Assembly (NCBI RefSeq): GCF_000368685.1 | Contig: NZ_KB849628.1 | Span: forward strand, 574,442 to 638,441 | Reading direction: 5' to 3' | From: Acinetobacter baylyi DSM 14961 = CIP 107474 | GTDB lineage: Bacteria > Pseudomonadota > Gammaproteobacteria > Pseudomonadales > Moraxellaceae | Length of the DNA: 64,000 nucleotides | Shown: piece by piece, positions 36,805 to 46,313 of the stretch | Layout of the letters: each line of letters begins with the position of its first letter | How positions within the stretch are numbered: position 1 is the first letter of the stretch | The notes under the pieces: generated by a model | The model's input: the letters and a program-made list of their open reading frames with translations, nothing else | The model's database searches: none | What the model was told of the DNA's origin: nothing | Position numbers and translations under genes: made by a program

Positions 36805-37926
36805 TTATTTGTCTGTTTCGAACAGGGCAGCAACAAAAGATTTGGCAGAGAAAGGACGTAAGTCATCAATCTTTTCACCTACGCCAATAAAGCGAATTGG
36901 TACATGTGTACGACTTGCAATATTAAACAGAACACCACCTTTTGCGGTTCCATCAAGTTTGGTAATGGTAATACCCGTTAATCCTACAGCCTGATCAAAC
37001 TCCTGTACCTGATTAATCGCATTTTGACCCGTTCCAGCATCAACCACCAACATAATTTCATGAGGGGCTGTTGCATCAATTTTTTGCATGACACGTTTTA
37101 CTTTTTTAAGTTCTTCCATCAAGTTACTTTTATTATGTAAACGACCTGCAGTATCAGCGATCAATACATCAATCCCTTTTGCACGCGCACTTTCAAATGC
37201 ATCAAAAATTACTGAAGCACTATCTGCACCATGACCTTGTGCAACTACTGAAATATTGTTGCGCTCCCCCCAGATTTGCAATTGCTCGGTAGCCGCAGCA
37301 CGAAAGGTATCCCCTGCTGCAAGCATCACTTTTTTGCCTTCACCCTGAAGACGCTTTGCAAGTTTGCCAATGGTCGTCGTTTTTCCTACGCCATTTACCC
37401 CTACCATTAAAATTACATATGGCGTCTTATTTGGATCGATATGTAACGGTTTAACACGAGGTGCCAAAAGTGCAACTAATTCTTCCTGTAGCGCCTTATA
37501 TAAAGAATGTGAATAAATCAGGTCACCACGTGCTGTACGCTCGGTGAGATTGGTAATAATCGTTTTGGTTGCATCGACACCAATATCCGCGACAAGTAAT
37601 TGTTCTTCAACTTCTTCTAGCAGTTCGTCATCAATTTCTTTACCACCAATCAGAATGTTGACCATACCATCTGCTAAGTTACGGCGGGTTTTAGTCAAGC
37701 CTTGTTTCATGCGGCTAAAGAAACCACTTTTATTCTCTGATTCAGACTCTTGTTCTGTTTCAGTTTTTTGTTGTGATACAACTGACGGGCTTTCAGTCGT
37801 AGATGTGGCTGTAGGGGTTTCAACAATAGGCACATCAACTGCTGGTAAATTAGGCAATGTGACATCGTCATCACCGATATCAGCATCTATCAAGAATTTA
37901 TTGTGCATATTGGATTGCTGTTGCAT
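36805..37926 (-). CDS. ftsY: Signal recognition particle receptor FtsY
   Basis: FtsY is the SRP receptor that brings ribosomes to SecYEG. The 373-residue protein has an acidic N-terminal A region (about residues 1-75), then the NG domain: GVNGVGKTTTIGKLA (G1), DTFRAAATEQL, ADTAGRLHNK (G3) and TKLDGTAKGG (G4). It starts with ATG behind AAGGGAA. It is divergent from the M16 peptidase pair, the arrangement also known in Pseudomonas. FtsE/FtsX do not follow. Confidence 0.97.
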   Translation of the reverse strand: MQQQSNMHNKFLIDADIGDDDVTLPNLPAVDVPIVETPTATSTTESPSVVSQQKTETEQESESENKSGFFSRMKQGLTKTRRNLADGMVNILIGGKEIDDELLEEVEEQLLVADIGVDATKTIITNLTERTARGDLIYSHSLYKALQEELVALLAPRVKPLHIDPNKTPYVILMVGVNGVGKTTTIGKLAKRLQGEGKKVMLAAGDTFRAAATEQLQIWGERNNISVVAQGHGADSASVIFDAFESARAKGIDVLIADTAGRLHNKSNLMEELKKVKRVMQKIDATAPHEIMLVVDAGTGQNAINQVQEFDQAVGLTGITITKLDGTAKGGVLFNIASRTHVPIRFIGVGEKIDDLRPFSAKSFVAALFETDK

Positions 37927-38032
37927 GCCGATTCCCTTGAAAAGCAGCGGGTTAAAAGCCAGAGTTTAACATAGATTGATGTCGATTCCCGACAATATAT
38001 CTCACTCAAAATATTCATAACTAAAACACAAC

Positions 38033-39496
38033 ATGAAAACCTTGTTTTCAAAATCTGTTTTTTCAACAATGGTTTTCATGATAAAAATCATTTTCTTGGA
38101 CAGGATAGTGTTGGCCCCCACCCGATTTTTCTTATTTTTTACGCGTTCAATAGCGCGCTTTTATTTACTATGTTTATTCTACTGCATCTCTGCTTCTCCT
38201 GTATTTGCGGCTGAAAGCCAGTTAGCACGAACCACCTTTGAAACAACCTTAGCAAACGGTTTAAAAGTCATTATTCGCGAAGACCATCGTGCACCGATTG
38301 TAATTACACAAATCTGGTATGGGATTGGTAGCGGAGATGAATCTGGAAATTTACTAGGTATTTCCCATGCACTTGAACACATGATGTTTAAAGGAACGGC
38401 TAAAGTTCCAAATAATGAATTTACTCGCTTGAGCAGACTCTACGGTGGTCGGGTCAATGCAGCGACCTTCACCAACTATACATATTACGATCAGCTTTAT
38501 CCCAAAGCTTATTTGCCCATGGCACTAGAGCTTGAAGCAGATCGCATGCAGCATCTGCGTTTACGTCAAAGTGACTTTGATACAGAAATTAAAGTTGTGA
38601 TGGAAGAACGACGCCAACGAACAGATGATAATCCATCTGTTTTGGCATTCGAACGTTTTAAATGGCTTGCCTATCCCACCAGTCATTATCGCCAGCCTGT
38701 CATTGGCTATATGAAAAATTTACAAAACCTACAGCTTAAAGATTTAAAAAGCTGGTACAAAAACTGGTACGTTCCTAACAATGCTACACTCATTATTATT
38801 GGTGATGTCGATGCTGAAACAACCTTAAACACAGTAAAAACCTATTTTGGAAAAATTCCTTCTGCTAGATTGCCACCAAGAAATGACCTGCTCGAATTTG
38901 ATCGTGTGGGTTACAGGCACATGGAAGTTCATTTACCTGTAAAGGTGCCTAATTTATTCATGGCTTGGAACGTCAGGTCGTTGGTGACAGCGAAGAACCC
39001 TCAAGATGCCTACGCATTAACCATTATTCAGTCACTACTCAATGGCGGAATTTCATCAAGATTACAAGAGCAGCTTGTAAGAAAGAAAAAAATCCTAACG
39101 TCGGTCAATGTCAGCTACGAGCCTTATAACCGTGGCGACAGTCTGTTTACGATCACGGCTTTGCCTGTCGAAGGCGTCAGTCTTGAAGATGCCCAAAAAG
39201 CGATTCAGCAACAGATTGATATCTTAAAAAATCAACCTCTTGATCCCAATGAATTAGAACGTGTCCGCGCAAATTTTGTTTCGCATCTGGTATTTGGTCA
39301 AGATGATATTGTCGGTCAGGCTCATCTCATGGGTAATCTGGAAGTGAATGGTTTAAGTTATCGTCTGATCGACGAACTTCCTACACATTATGGCACAGTC
39401 AAACAACAGGATATTCAACGTGTCGCCAATGCTTATCTGGTGAGAGAGAATCTGACGAGTTTGTATTTATTGCCCGATTCTCAAGATAAACCATAA
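38033..39496 (+). CDS. M16 family zinc metallopeptidase, catalytic subunit
   Basis: A 487-residue exported or anchored peptidase with a hydrophobic N-terminus (about residues 20-60, ending SASPVFA). The inverted zinc motif HALEHMMFKGT (HxxEH) is present and a downstream Glu lies in EADRMQHLRL. The fold has two M16 halves. It forms an operon with a second M16 gene lacking the motif, the usual active/inactive pair of periplasmic M16 peptidases. Substrates are unknown; relatives degrade small peptides. Start choice is uncertain because the N-terminus before the signal segment is long. Confidence 0.9.
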   Translation: MKTLFSKSVFSTMVFMIKIIFLDRIVLAPTRFFLFFTRSIARFYLLCLFYCISASPVFAAESQLARTTFETTLANGLKVIIREDHRAPIVITQIWYGIGSGDESGNLLGISHALEHMMFKGTAKVPNNEFTRLSRLYGGRVNAATFTNYTYYDQLYPKAYLPMALELEADRMQHLRLRQSDFDTEIKVVMEERRQRTDDNPSVLAFERFKWLAYPTSHYRQPVIGYMKNLQNLQLKDLKSWYKNWYVPNNATLIIIGDVDAETTLNTVKTYFGKIPSARLPPRNDLLEFDRVGYRHMEVHLPVKVPNLFMAWNVRSLVTAKNPQDAYALTIIQSLLNGGISSRLQEQLVRKKKILTSVNVSYEPYNRGDSLFTITALPVEGVSLEDAQKAIQQQIDILKNQPLDPNELERVRANFVSHLVFGQDDIVGQAHLMGNLEVNGLSYRLIDELPTHYGTVKQQDIQRVANAYLVRENLTSLYLLPDSQDKP

Positions 39497-39510
39497 TCAA
39501 GGAAAAAATA

Positions 39511-41001
39511 ATGTCTTATTTCTCTTACTCCCCCATTTTTCTTGTCGGTTTATTGGTGAGTAGCTTAAGTCATGCAGAAGTTGTCGAAGCGAATGGCAAT
39601 ATCGAACTTGAAGATTCCGGGCATTTGAAGTCTTTACAGCAACTTCAAAGCCTTAAACATCTTCCACAGTATCAAAATGATCAAACCCCTTATGTACAAG
39701 AGCTTAAAAATACGCTGGGTATTCGTTCACTGTTTGTAGAAGCACAAGCACTCCCTATTGTAGATATTCAGCTTACGTTTAATGCTGGTGCTGCACGTGA
39801 TCAATATCTTGGAAAAGATCTGTATGGTATTGCCAATATGGCAGCCAATCTTATTGATGAGGGGACAAACCAGTACAGTGCGGAACAGATTGCCAATACA
39901 TTTGAGCAATTAGGTGCCAAGTTTAGTGCACATGCCTATCGCGATATGTTTGTGATTCGGCTCAGAGTTTTATCTGACCCTGAAAAATTAAATCCTGCTG
40001 TAAATCTTATGCTGAATTTAATTAGCAATGCTACGTTTAACTCATCTGGACTAAATCTGGTTTTAAGTAATACGCAGGTCGGACAAAAACAACTTCAGGA
40101 GAACCCTGACCGTCTGAAAAATATTGAATTGTATCGTGCCATTTATGGTGAACATCCTTATGCACACCCTATTACTGGAACCACACGTAGTATCAGAAAA
40201 ATTACACCAGATTTACTTAAAAAGTTTCGTGATTCGCTACTTGTTGCACAAAATATGAATCTGGCAATCACAGGTCAGCTCACACAATCTCAAGCGAGCC
40301 AATTAACAGAAAAAATTACGCAAAGCCTTCCGCAAGGTCAAGCGGTGGGTCAGCTACCTGATGCAGACTTACAACCTTCTTTCAATATACGCTTGATTCC
40401 TTATCAATCATCTCAGGCGTATGTGAGTATAGGACACTTGGGCATAAGCCGTAATAATCCAGATCAACTTGCACTTGAAGTTGCCAATCAGATGCTAGGC
40501 GGTCATGGATTTAACTCTATATTGATGCAGGAACTACGCGTAAAACGCGGCTATACCTACGGGGCTTATAGTTCGTTTAGTTTTACTCAAGCGCCGGGCG
40601 TTTTTAATCTGAGTTACTCGACCCGTCAGGATCAGCTACTGGATAGCATCCAAGTCGCCCATAAAGCTCTGGTCGATTTTGTTAAACAACCGATTGATAC
40701 AAAACAGTTAGAAGAAACCAAAGCTGGAATGCTGCGTTCATTTCCAATGAGCTTTAGCAGCAATGCCAATATTAACGCCCAATTGGGTTCAATCGGATTT
40801 TATGGCCTTCCCGCAGATCATCTTGCGCAATATGCAAAGCAGTTAAATAAAATTACTGCTCAAGATGTACAACAGGCGGTGAAGAAATATATTCATCCAG
40901 ATCGGCTCACCATCGTGATTGCAGGTGAACCTATCGATCAAACGCTTCTTGAAAAAATGCTTAGACATAATCTGGATACTACACACAGCATTTTGCCTTA
41001 A
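39511..41001 (+). CDS. M16 family peptidase-like protein, non-catalytic partner
   Basis: A 496-residue protein with a signal peptide (SSLSHAEVV) and two M16 repeats. The zinc motif is missing: at the equivalent place it reads NMAANLIDEGTNQYS. The C-terminal half keeps the conserved VKRGYTYGAYSSFS binding loop. Such partners complete the clam-shell chamber of heterodimeric M16 enzymes. AAGGAA is before the ATG, 14 bases after the first gene. Its stop overlaps the end of the convergent small gene. Confidence 0.9.
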   Translation: MSYFSYSPIFLVGLLVSSLSHAEVVEANGNIELEDSGHLKSLQQLQSLKHLPQYQNDQTPYVQELKNTLGIRSLFVEAQALPIVDIQLTFNAGAARDQYLGKDLYGIANMAANLIDEGTNQYSAEQIANTFEQLGAKFSAHAYRDMFVIRLRVLSDPEKLNPAVNLMLNLISNATFNSSGLNLVLSNTQVGQKQLQENPDRLKNIELYRAIYGEHPYAHPITGTTRSIRKITPDLLKKFRDSLLVAQNMNLAITGQLTQSQASQLTEKITQSLPQGQAVGQLPDADLQPSFNIRLIPYQSSQAYVSIGHLGISRNNPDQLALEVANQMLGGHGFNSILMQELRVKRGYTYGAYSSFSFTQAPGVFNLSYSTRQDQLLDSIQVAHKALVDFVKQPIDTKQLEETKAGMLRSFPMSFSSNANINAQLGSIGFYGLPADHLAQYAKQLNKITAQDVQQAVKKYIHPDRLTIVIAGEPIDQTLLEKMLRHNLDTTHSILP

Positions 41002-41333
41002 TATCTAGATGATTGATCATCAAGCGACATGGCAGGATAATGCTTTGCTTTTGCGCTTTCAAACTGATACGCCTGCATAAGTTTTAGATAATCGCCTACA
41101 TCGATTTCAGTTTTTCTGAGAAGCTGTTCGGCCATTTCCTGTGTTTTTGGGTTACTGGCCTGGTGAGAAAACATAACAACATCACGATACTGTTCATCAC
41201 GAATTGGATAATGTAATGCACGATATGCAATGATCAGAATCAAGCTAATCATGACCAATACAATCGTATTGTAGAGTCGTTCTAGTCTAAATTCTGATTT
41301 CAGCTTTAAAAAATTTTGTTTTGATATAAGCAT
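40998..41333 (-). CDS. Small membrane-anchored protein of unknown function
   Basis: A 111-residue protein with one membrane helix (about residues 20-42, TIVLVMISLILIIAYRAL) and a periplasmic helical tail (YRDVVMFSHQASNPKTQEMA). GAGGTAGGAT lies before the ATG. No family recognised. It overlaps the end of the M16 gene by four bases, tail to tail. The C-terminal helix content suggests a protein-protein contact role, which is inference. Confidence 0.75.
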   Translation of the reverse strand: MLISKQNFLKLKSEFRLERLYNTIVLVMISLILIIAYRALHYPIRDEQYRDVVMFSHQASNPKTQEMAEQLLRKTEIDVGDYLKLMQAYQFESAKAKHYPAMSLDDQSSRY

Positions 41334-41445
41334 ATCCTACCTCGAATAAAAAGTAGTGTATGACTCAATCACGATTTTCACAAGTAAAAGCGCCCATGAC
41401 ATGATTTTTAACATGACAAAGGCGCAGTAATCACAATCTACACAT

Positions 41446-41805
41446 TTAACTCATTAATGCTCTTACAAAAGCAAAATATAGAATAAATGCGATCACAACC
41501 AGTACAATACCAATTGCAAATAGACTCAAGCCACTTTCAGCATCTGCTGGATGAAGATCATCTTCATCGGCTAGGCGTTTTAATTCCCCGTCGTAAATAC
41601 GATAAAACAATAATTTGAGCTGAGGATCGAGCTGACTGGTAAAATCATGAACTCTTTTCCGCTGTGCTAGGCAATAATCACCAAGATGTATTTCTTGATG
41701 AAACATGGCTTCATCGAGTTGCTTACGATGATACTGTGCCAGCGCAATGATCTCACTCTCAGTTGGTGGTATGTCAAAGTTGAATCCATCAATTGTAGTT
41801 ATCAT
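41446..41805 (-). CDS. C-terminally anchored small protein of unknown function
   Basis: A 119-residue protein with a soluble, helical N-terminal part (about residues 15-85) and one C-terminal membrane helix (LFAIGIVLVVIAFILYFAFV), a tail-anchored layout. AAAGGAG precedes the ATG at the proper distance. No family recognised. It is the second of two small unknown minus-strand genes here; the 112-base gap between them leaves co-transcription open. Confidence 0.75.
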   Translation of the reverse strand: MITTIDGFNFDIPPTESEIIALAQYHRKQLDEAMFHQEIHLGDYCLAQRKRVHDFTSQLDPQLKLLFYRIYDGELKRLADEDDLHPADAESGLSLFAIGIVLVVIAFILYFAFVRALMS

Positions 41806-42026
41806 ATTTTTCTCCTTTGATATAATTGTTATATTGATTTTAATAAAAAATATTTCTGTTCATTGTTTAATCATGTAAACTTGAAATATAGAAAAGTTAC
41901 CCAATATTGTATTTGACTTATTTAGCGAAATGTAATATTAGTTTAACAATGAACTGTTAGATTAGTTCGAAAGACTGATAAGTCTAAATAATGTGATCAT
42001 AATTACAACTATAAGGAGTTTTTAAT

Positions 42027-42260
42027 ATGATTCAGCAAATCTCTCATCATGAGTTAGAACACGTATACGCAACTGCAGTAAATACAATTCAATCGCAAAT
42101 GAATTTCCAAGATGCAGTTCAACAACTTGAAGAAGCTGCGCGTGCAGGACATGGTAAAGCAGCATTATTTTTAGCTGAACTTTACTATCAAGGTTTTCGC
42201 GTAGAGCGTGATTCCATGAAAGCTCAGTATTGGCAGAAAATGGCAACCATGCAAGCATAA
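42027..42260 (+). CDS. Small Sel1-like repeat protein
   Basis: A 77-residue soluble protein. Residues about 27-75 form one Sel1/TPR-like repeat pair: AVQQLEEAARAGHGKAALFL and AELYYQGFRVERDSMKAQYWQKMA. AAGGAG lies ten bases before the ATG. A single repeat this short probably acts as an adaptor or binds a partner. It is closed by its own terminator. The function is unknown. Confidence 0.8.
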   Translation: MIQQISHHELEHVYATAVNTIQSQMNFQDAVQQLEEAARAGHGKAALFLAELYYQGFRVERDSMKAQYWQKMATMQA

Positions 42261-42263
42261 TGA

Positions 42264-42287
42264 AACGTCACCTAGGTGGCGTTTTTT
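42264..42287 (+). terminator. Terminator after the Sel1-like gene
   Basis: AACGTCACC, a TA loop and GGTGGCGTT, followed by a run of T. Confidence 0.78.
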
Positions 42288-42386
42288 AATCCCTTTTAAA
42301 AATTTTTACGATTTTCTTCAATCTTTACACTGAATTTAAATACTTATTTTTTATACTAACAATAGTTCCTAAGAACGTAAAAACTC

Positions 42387-42761
42387 ATGAGACACTTTAT
42401 TCATTTCCAACCAGTTCCCAAAGATCTAATAATTAAAATTTCTATTTTAAAAACCATGATGTACTGTGGTACGTTATGGGGACTCTATCATCAAGGCTGG
42501 GCCATAAAATCTGATGAAGAAAGCTTTATCTTTCCTTTCTGGTTAAATGGCGTTCAGGCACATCGATACGCACAAAAACACTGGCCCAATTACACGCCTA
42601 AAAAAATTACACCACAGGATTTTCAAACTTCGCTCCTGCCAACACTTAAACGTTTAAACGTAACACCTGCTTTGTTTAGTTCATCTCAATGCAAATTTAA
42701 ATTATCAACCTGGCAAATGAGTCATTTCTTTTTTGTGAAGTCTCGCTTGAGTGCCGCCTAA
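42387..42761 (+). CDS. DUF2750 domain protein
   Basis: A 124-residue soluble protein. The DUF2750 pattern is seen as GLYHQGWAIKSDEESFIFPFWLNGVQAHRYAQ, followed by ITPQDFQTSLLPTLKRLNV. The family is uncharacterised and common in Gammaproteobacteria as a single small domain. No good Shine-Dalgarno sequence is visible, so an alternative start further in (MMYCGTLWG) is possible. It is a single gene between two small genes. Confidence 0.75.
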   Translation: MRHFIHFQPVPKDLIIKISILKTMMYCGTLWGLYHQGWAIKSDEESFIFPFWLNGVQAHRYAQKHWPNYTPKKITPQDFQTSLLPTLKRLNVTPALFSSSQCKFKLSTWQMSHFFFVKSRLSAA

Positions 42762-42895
42762 TGCTTTATGCATATAGAAAACTTTAATCAACATGATATT
42801 TTTTGTTCAATTATAGGAAATAGCATATTTGCATTTTCTACAATTCAAGTTAAGTTTATTAAGCAGAACAATAATACAACCCAGAGGGATTAGGC

Positions 42896-43327
42896 ATGAC
42901 AAATGTAGCCCAAGTTTTAAATGATAAACGTGAACATGTCGTTTATACGATTTCACCGGACGCAAGCGTACTTGAAGCAATTTCTTTAATGGCAGATAAA
43001 GGCATTGGTGCAATTGTTGTTGTAGAAAAAGAGTCGGTTGTGGGTATTCTTTCTGAACGTGACTATACACGCAAAGTTGAACTGATGGATCGATCTTCAA
43101 ACAGTACCGTAGTAAGTGAAATTATGACGCCAAAAGTATTTACTGTAGACAAGTCATACAGTGTAGAAGATTGTTTGCAACTCATGACAGATCGTCATTT
43201 ACGTCATTTACCTGTTGTTGAGCACGATAAGCTACTTGGCCTCATCTCAATTGGTGACTTGGTTAAAGCAGCAATGGAAGAACAGCGTCAATTAATCGAA
43301 CAGTTGAAGCAATATATTTCTGGTTAA
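42896..43327 (+). CDS. CBS-domain pair protein
   Basis: A 143-residue protein made of two CBS domains (about residues 8-68 and 74-130), which form a module binding adenosine nucleotides. Signature pieces are ISLMADKGIGAIVVVEKESVVGILSERDYTRKV, written here in part, and IMTPKVFTVDKSYSVEDCLQ with HLPVVEHDKLLGLISIGDLV. No enzyme domain is attached, so it probably regulates a partner. AGAGGGATTAGG precedes the ATG. It is followed by a hairpin without a T-tail. Confidence 0.9.
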   Translation: MTNVAQVLNDKREHVVYTISPDASVLEAISLMADKGIGAIVVVEKESVVGILSERDYTRKVELMDRSSNSTVVSEIMTPKVFTVDKSYSVEDCLQLMTDRHLRHLPVVEHDKLLGLISIGDLVKAAMEEQRQLIEQLKQYISG

Positions 43328-43467
43328 CTCCTAATTTTTTCAGGCATCTTGTTGTTAAGATGCCTGAACCATTGAAATCATGATATAGATTTAAGTTAAT
43401 CATTTATTATAAATGAATTTTTAGGTGTATCACGACTTGGTTATCATAGATACATGATAATTATGTG

Positions 43468-44655
43468 TCATCTTGATAAATAGCGTGTCATATCCTCAAT
43501 TCCTTTCAAACTCATTGGATACATGTGATTTTCAAACAATTGCTGAATAAGACCAATGGTTTGTGTATATTTCCAATAGCCCTCTTCTTCAGGATTTAAC
43601 CATGCTGTTTTGTCAAAATGCTGACGTAAACGACGTAGCCAAATTTCTCCCGCCTCATCATTCATATATTCAACAGAACCACCTGCAGATCTAAGCTCAT
43701 AAGGCGCCATACTGGCATCTCCGACCACAATGACCCGATAGTCTCGTCCATACTTATGAAATAAATCCCATGTTTCGAGACGACTGGCTTGCCGACGATG
43801 ATTATCTTTCCAAACGTAATCATATAAGCAATTATGAAAATAGAAGTATTCGAGTGTTTTAAATTCTGTTTTGGCCGCACTAAACAGTTTTTCACATTGT
43901 GCGATATGAGAATCCATCGATCCGCCCACATCAAACAGCATCAAGACTTTTATACGATTACGTCGTTCTGGAACCATTTGTACGTTTAAAATACCCTGTT
44001 TGGCTGTTTCACGTATGGTGTTATCGACATCAAGCTCATCGGCAGCACCTTGACGTGCAAACTTTCGCAAGCGACGTAAAGCCAGTTGCATTTGCCGCGT
44101 ACCCAAAATCTGATCATCATCCAGATTCTGATATTTTCGTTGTTCCCATACCTTTACCGCCGAGCGTTTACGTCCTGGCCCACCAATTCTGACACCTTCT
44201 GGATGATCACCAAAAGCACCAAAAGGTGATGTACCTCCTGTACCAATCATACGATTGCCACCTTGATGCTTTTTATGCTGTTCGCGTAGACGTTCTTCCA
44301 GCATTTTCATTAACTCTTCTAAAGAGCCCGCTTTTTGCAAAGCTTCTCTTTGTTCAGGAGTCAGATGTTTCTCTAGAAGCTCTAAATCCAGCCATTCTTT
44401 TGGAATCTTTTGAACTTGTTTCAGCAATTCATCCAGATCGAAAGTTTCAATACCTTCAAAATAATCTTTAATCGCACGATCAAATTTATCAAAAAAACGC
44501 TCATCTTTGACCAAAATAGTTTTGGCAAGTTGATAGAACTCATCTTGATCTGCAAAGACCAAGCCTTCTGCTACAGCACGATTCAGATCAATTAACTCGC
44601 GCGTAGTAACAGGAACCCCATATTTCCTAAGGGTATAAAACAGCCGCACAAACAT
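43468..44655 (-). CDS. VWA domain protein (CoxE/YehP-like)
   Basis: A 395-residue protein with a helical N-terminal part and a C-terminal von Willebrand A domain of the CoxE type. The MIDAS loop reads LFDVGGSMDSH, with Gly in place of the usual second Ser, as in CoxE-like members. Basic segments such as RKRSAVKVWEQRKYQNLDDD precede it. The gene follows moxR by 12 bases, and MoxR/VWA pairs act as chaperone-like systems that insert metals or activate complexes. The client is not identified here. Confidence 0.88.
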   Translation of the reverse strand: MFVRLFYTLRKYGVPVTTRELIDLNRAVAEGLVFADQDEFYQLAKTILVKDERFFDKFDRAIKDYFEGIETFDLDELLKQVQKIPKEWLDLELLEKHLTPEQREALQKAGSLEELMKMLEERLREQHKKHQGGNRMIGTGGTSPFGAFGDHPEGVRIGGPGRKRSAVKVWEQRKYQNLDDDQILGTRQMQLALRRLRKFARQGAADELDVDNTIRETAKQGILNVQMVPERRNRIKVLMLFDVGGSMDSHIAQCEKLFSAAKTEFKTLEYFYFHNCLYDYVWKDNHRRQASRLETWDLFHKYGRDYRVIVVGDASMAPYELRSAGGSVEYMNDEAGEIWLRRLRQHFDKTAWLNPEEEGYWKYTQTIGLIQQLFENHMYPMSLKGIEDMTRYLSR

Positions 44656-44667
44656 AAGCGACCATCC

Positions 44668-45519
44668 TTAACGACGTGTCATGAAAGCAAGTCGTTCAAG
44701 TAATTGCACATCTTGTTCATTTTTGATCAATGCACCATACAACGGTGGAATAGCTTTTTTATGATCATGATTACGCAAAATATCTTCTGGCATATCATCA
44801 GCCATCAGCAAACTGAGCCAATCAATCAGTTCAGAAGTAGATGGCGGTTTCTTTAAATTGGGAATTTCGCGTAGCTTAAAGAAAATCTGTAATGCTTCAC
44901 TCACGAGCGTCGCAGAAATACGTGGAAAATGTACATGAATAATCTCACGCATAGTCGCTTCATCTGGAAACTCAATGTAATGAAAGAAGCAACGACGTAA
45001 AAATGCATCTGGAAGTTCTTTCTCATTATTTGAAGTAATAATGACAATCGGACGCTGATCTGCTGTAATCGTTTCACCTGTTTCATACACAAAGAACGAC
45101 ATTTTATCCAGTTCATGTAGTAAATCGTTTGGAAACTCGATATCAGCCTTATCAATTTCATCAATCAATAAAACACAACGCTCTTCACTGGTAAATGCCT
45201 CCCAAAGCTTACCCGGCTTAATATAGTTTTTAATATCATAAACCCGATCATCACCAAGCTGACTGTCGCGTAGACGCGATACTGCATCATACTCATATAG
45301 TCCCTGCTGCGCTTTGGTGGTCGATTTAATATGCCATGTAATCAGCTTTAAACCCAGACTATCTGCAACCTGCTCTGCCAGCAAGGTTTTACCCGTACCT
45401 GGTTCACCTTTTACTAATAGCGGCTTCTGCAATGCTCTTGCTGCTTTAACCGCAAGCTTTAAGCTATCTGTTGCAATATATTGATCTGTTCCAGTGAAGT
45501 GTTGTGTTTCAACAGCCAT
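44668..45519 (-). CDS. MoxR-family AAA+ ATPase
   Basis: A 283-residue AAA+ protein: Walker A GEPGTGKTLLAEQVADSL, Walker B CVLLIDEIDKAD, sensor 1 IVIITSNNEKELPDAFLRRC and the arginine finger region following it. MoxR ATPases assist maturation of complexes with a VWA partner, as CoxD/CoxE do for CO dehydrogenase. AAAGGTAAAAC precedes the ATG. It sits in the minus-strand string rnd-ycgL-membrane protein-moxR-VWA. Confidence 0.92.
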   Translation of the reverse strand: MAVETQHFTGTDQYIATDSLKLAVKAARALQKPLLVKGEPGTGKTLLAEQVADSLGLKLITWHIKSTTKAQQGLYEYDAVSRLRDSQLGDDRVYDIKNYIKPGKLWEAFTSEERCVLLIDEIDKADIEFPNDLLHELDKMSFFVYETGETITADQRPIVIITSNNEKELPDAFLRRCFFHYIEFPDEATMREIIHVHFPRISATLVSEALQIFFKLREIPNLKKPPSTSELIDWLSLLMADDMPEDILRNHDHKKAIPPLYGALIKNEQDVQLLERLAFMTRR

Positions 45520-45540
45520 GTTTTACCTTTATTTTTTTAC

Positions 45541-45930
45541 TTAAATGGAAGTTGTGTCTCTGCTCTCACTATATTTTGACCACAAATAGCCAATCAATAG
45601 CCCAAGTCCTGTTACAAATAAAATCAAAGACAAATTTGACCAGATTAAAGGTTGCTCTTTGGTTAGAACACCAAAGATCAAACCAAAAATCGCAGGCGCA
45701 ACACCAGCATTAACGCCTTCAGAAATGGTTGGTGTCGCCAAAATTGCAAACAATACAATCCAAGTTACACCACCAATCAACTTTGGAAGACGTTTTGCAA
45801 TGCTGTACCAACACCATAAAACAAGAATAGTGCCGCCTACGTAGGCTGTGACAGCAATACTATCTTCTGGAACTGAATCCAGTGATGAAAGTAACCCGTT
45901 CCATATTGCCGCAAGTTGATCAAGCACCAC
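45541..45930 (-). CDS. Small multi-pass membrane protein of unknown function, GTG start
   Basis: About 129 residues with three to four hydrophobic segments ([69 protein letters not shown]). I do not recognise a family. AGAGGGA lies six bases before the GTG at 45930; an in-frame ATG at 45948 has no usable ribosome site and would overlap ycgL more. The 11-base overlap with ycgL and 21-base gap to moxR argue for one operon. A link with MoxR/VWA is possible but unproven. Confidence 0.75.
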   Translation of the reverse strand: MVLDQLAAIWNGLLSSLDSVPEDSIAVTAYVGGTILVLWCWYSIAKRLPKLIGGVTWIVLFAILATPTISEGVNAGVAPAIFGLIFGVLTKEQPLIWSNLSLILFVTGLGLLIGYLWSKYSESRDTTSI

Positions 45931-46225
45931 GTAATCCCTCTGGTTCATCGCTTGGATTAATAAAGCCTTCTGGTGGCATCTGGATAAAAAAGCCTTTGGT
46001 TTGAAGTGAATCCAGAACATGTAAAACATTGACACGTGCAAGTTTACGCGATTGAGAAAGCTCTAAATGCATGACAAATGTGGGCTTACCAAATACAGTA
46101 CGAATACCTTCTGGCACATTTTCTAAAGGATCTTGACCTTCTACATCATCATTTGGATAGTCTGGACGAGCAATATAAAGGTACATCTCATCTTTTTTAC
46201 TCGATCTATAAATATCACAATGCAT
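45920..46225 (-). CDS. ycgL: YcgL domain protein
   Basis: A 101-residue soluble protein of the YcgL family (DUF709). Family motifs are [16 protein letters not shown] at the N-terminus and [15 protein letters not shown] in the middle. The ATG at 46225 is used rather than the upstream TTG. YcgL often sits next to rnd, as here, but its function is not known. The 3' end overlaps the next membrane-protein gene. Confidence 0.9.
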   Translation of the reverse strand: MHCDIYRSSKKDEMYLYIARPDYPNDDVEGQDPLENVPEGIRTVFGKPTFVMHLELSQSRKLARVNVLHVLDSLQTKGFFIQMPPEGFINPSDEPEGLRGA

Positions 46226-46313
46226 ATTGAACACTCTCAAAACTCAAAAAAAGCATACATCAAAAATTGAACCGATACATTAGGCTTTTTTTAACGCATC
46301 AGTCCAAGAAATA

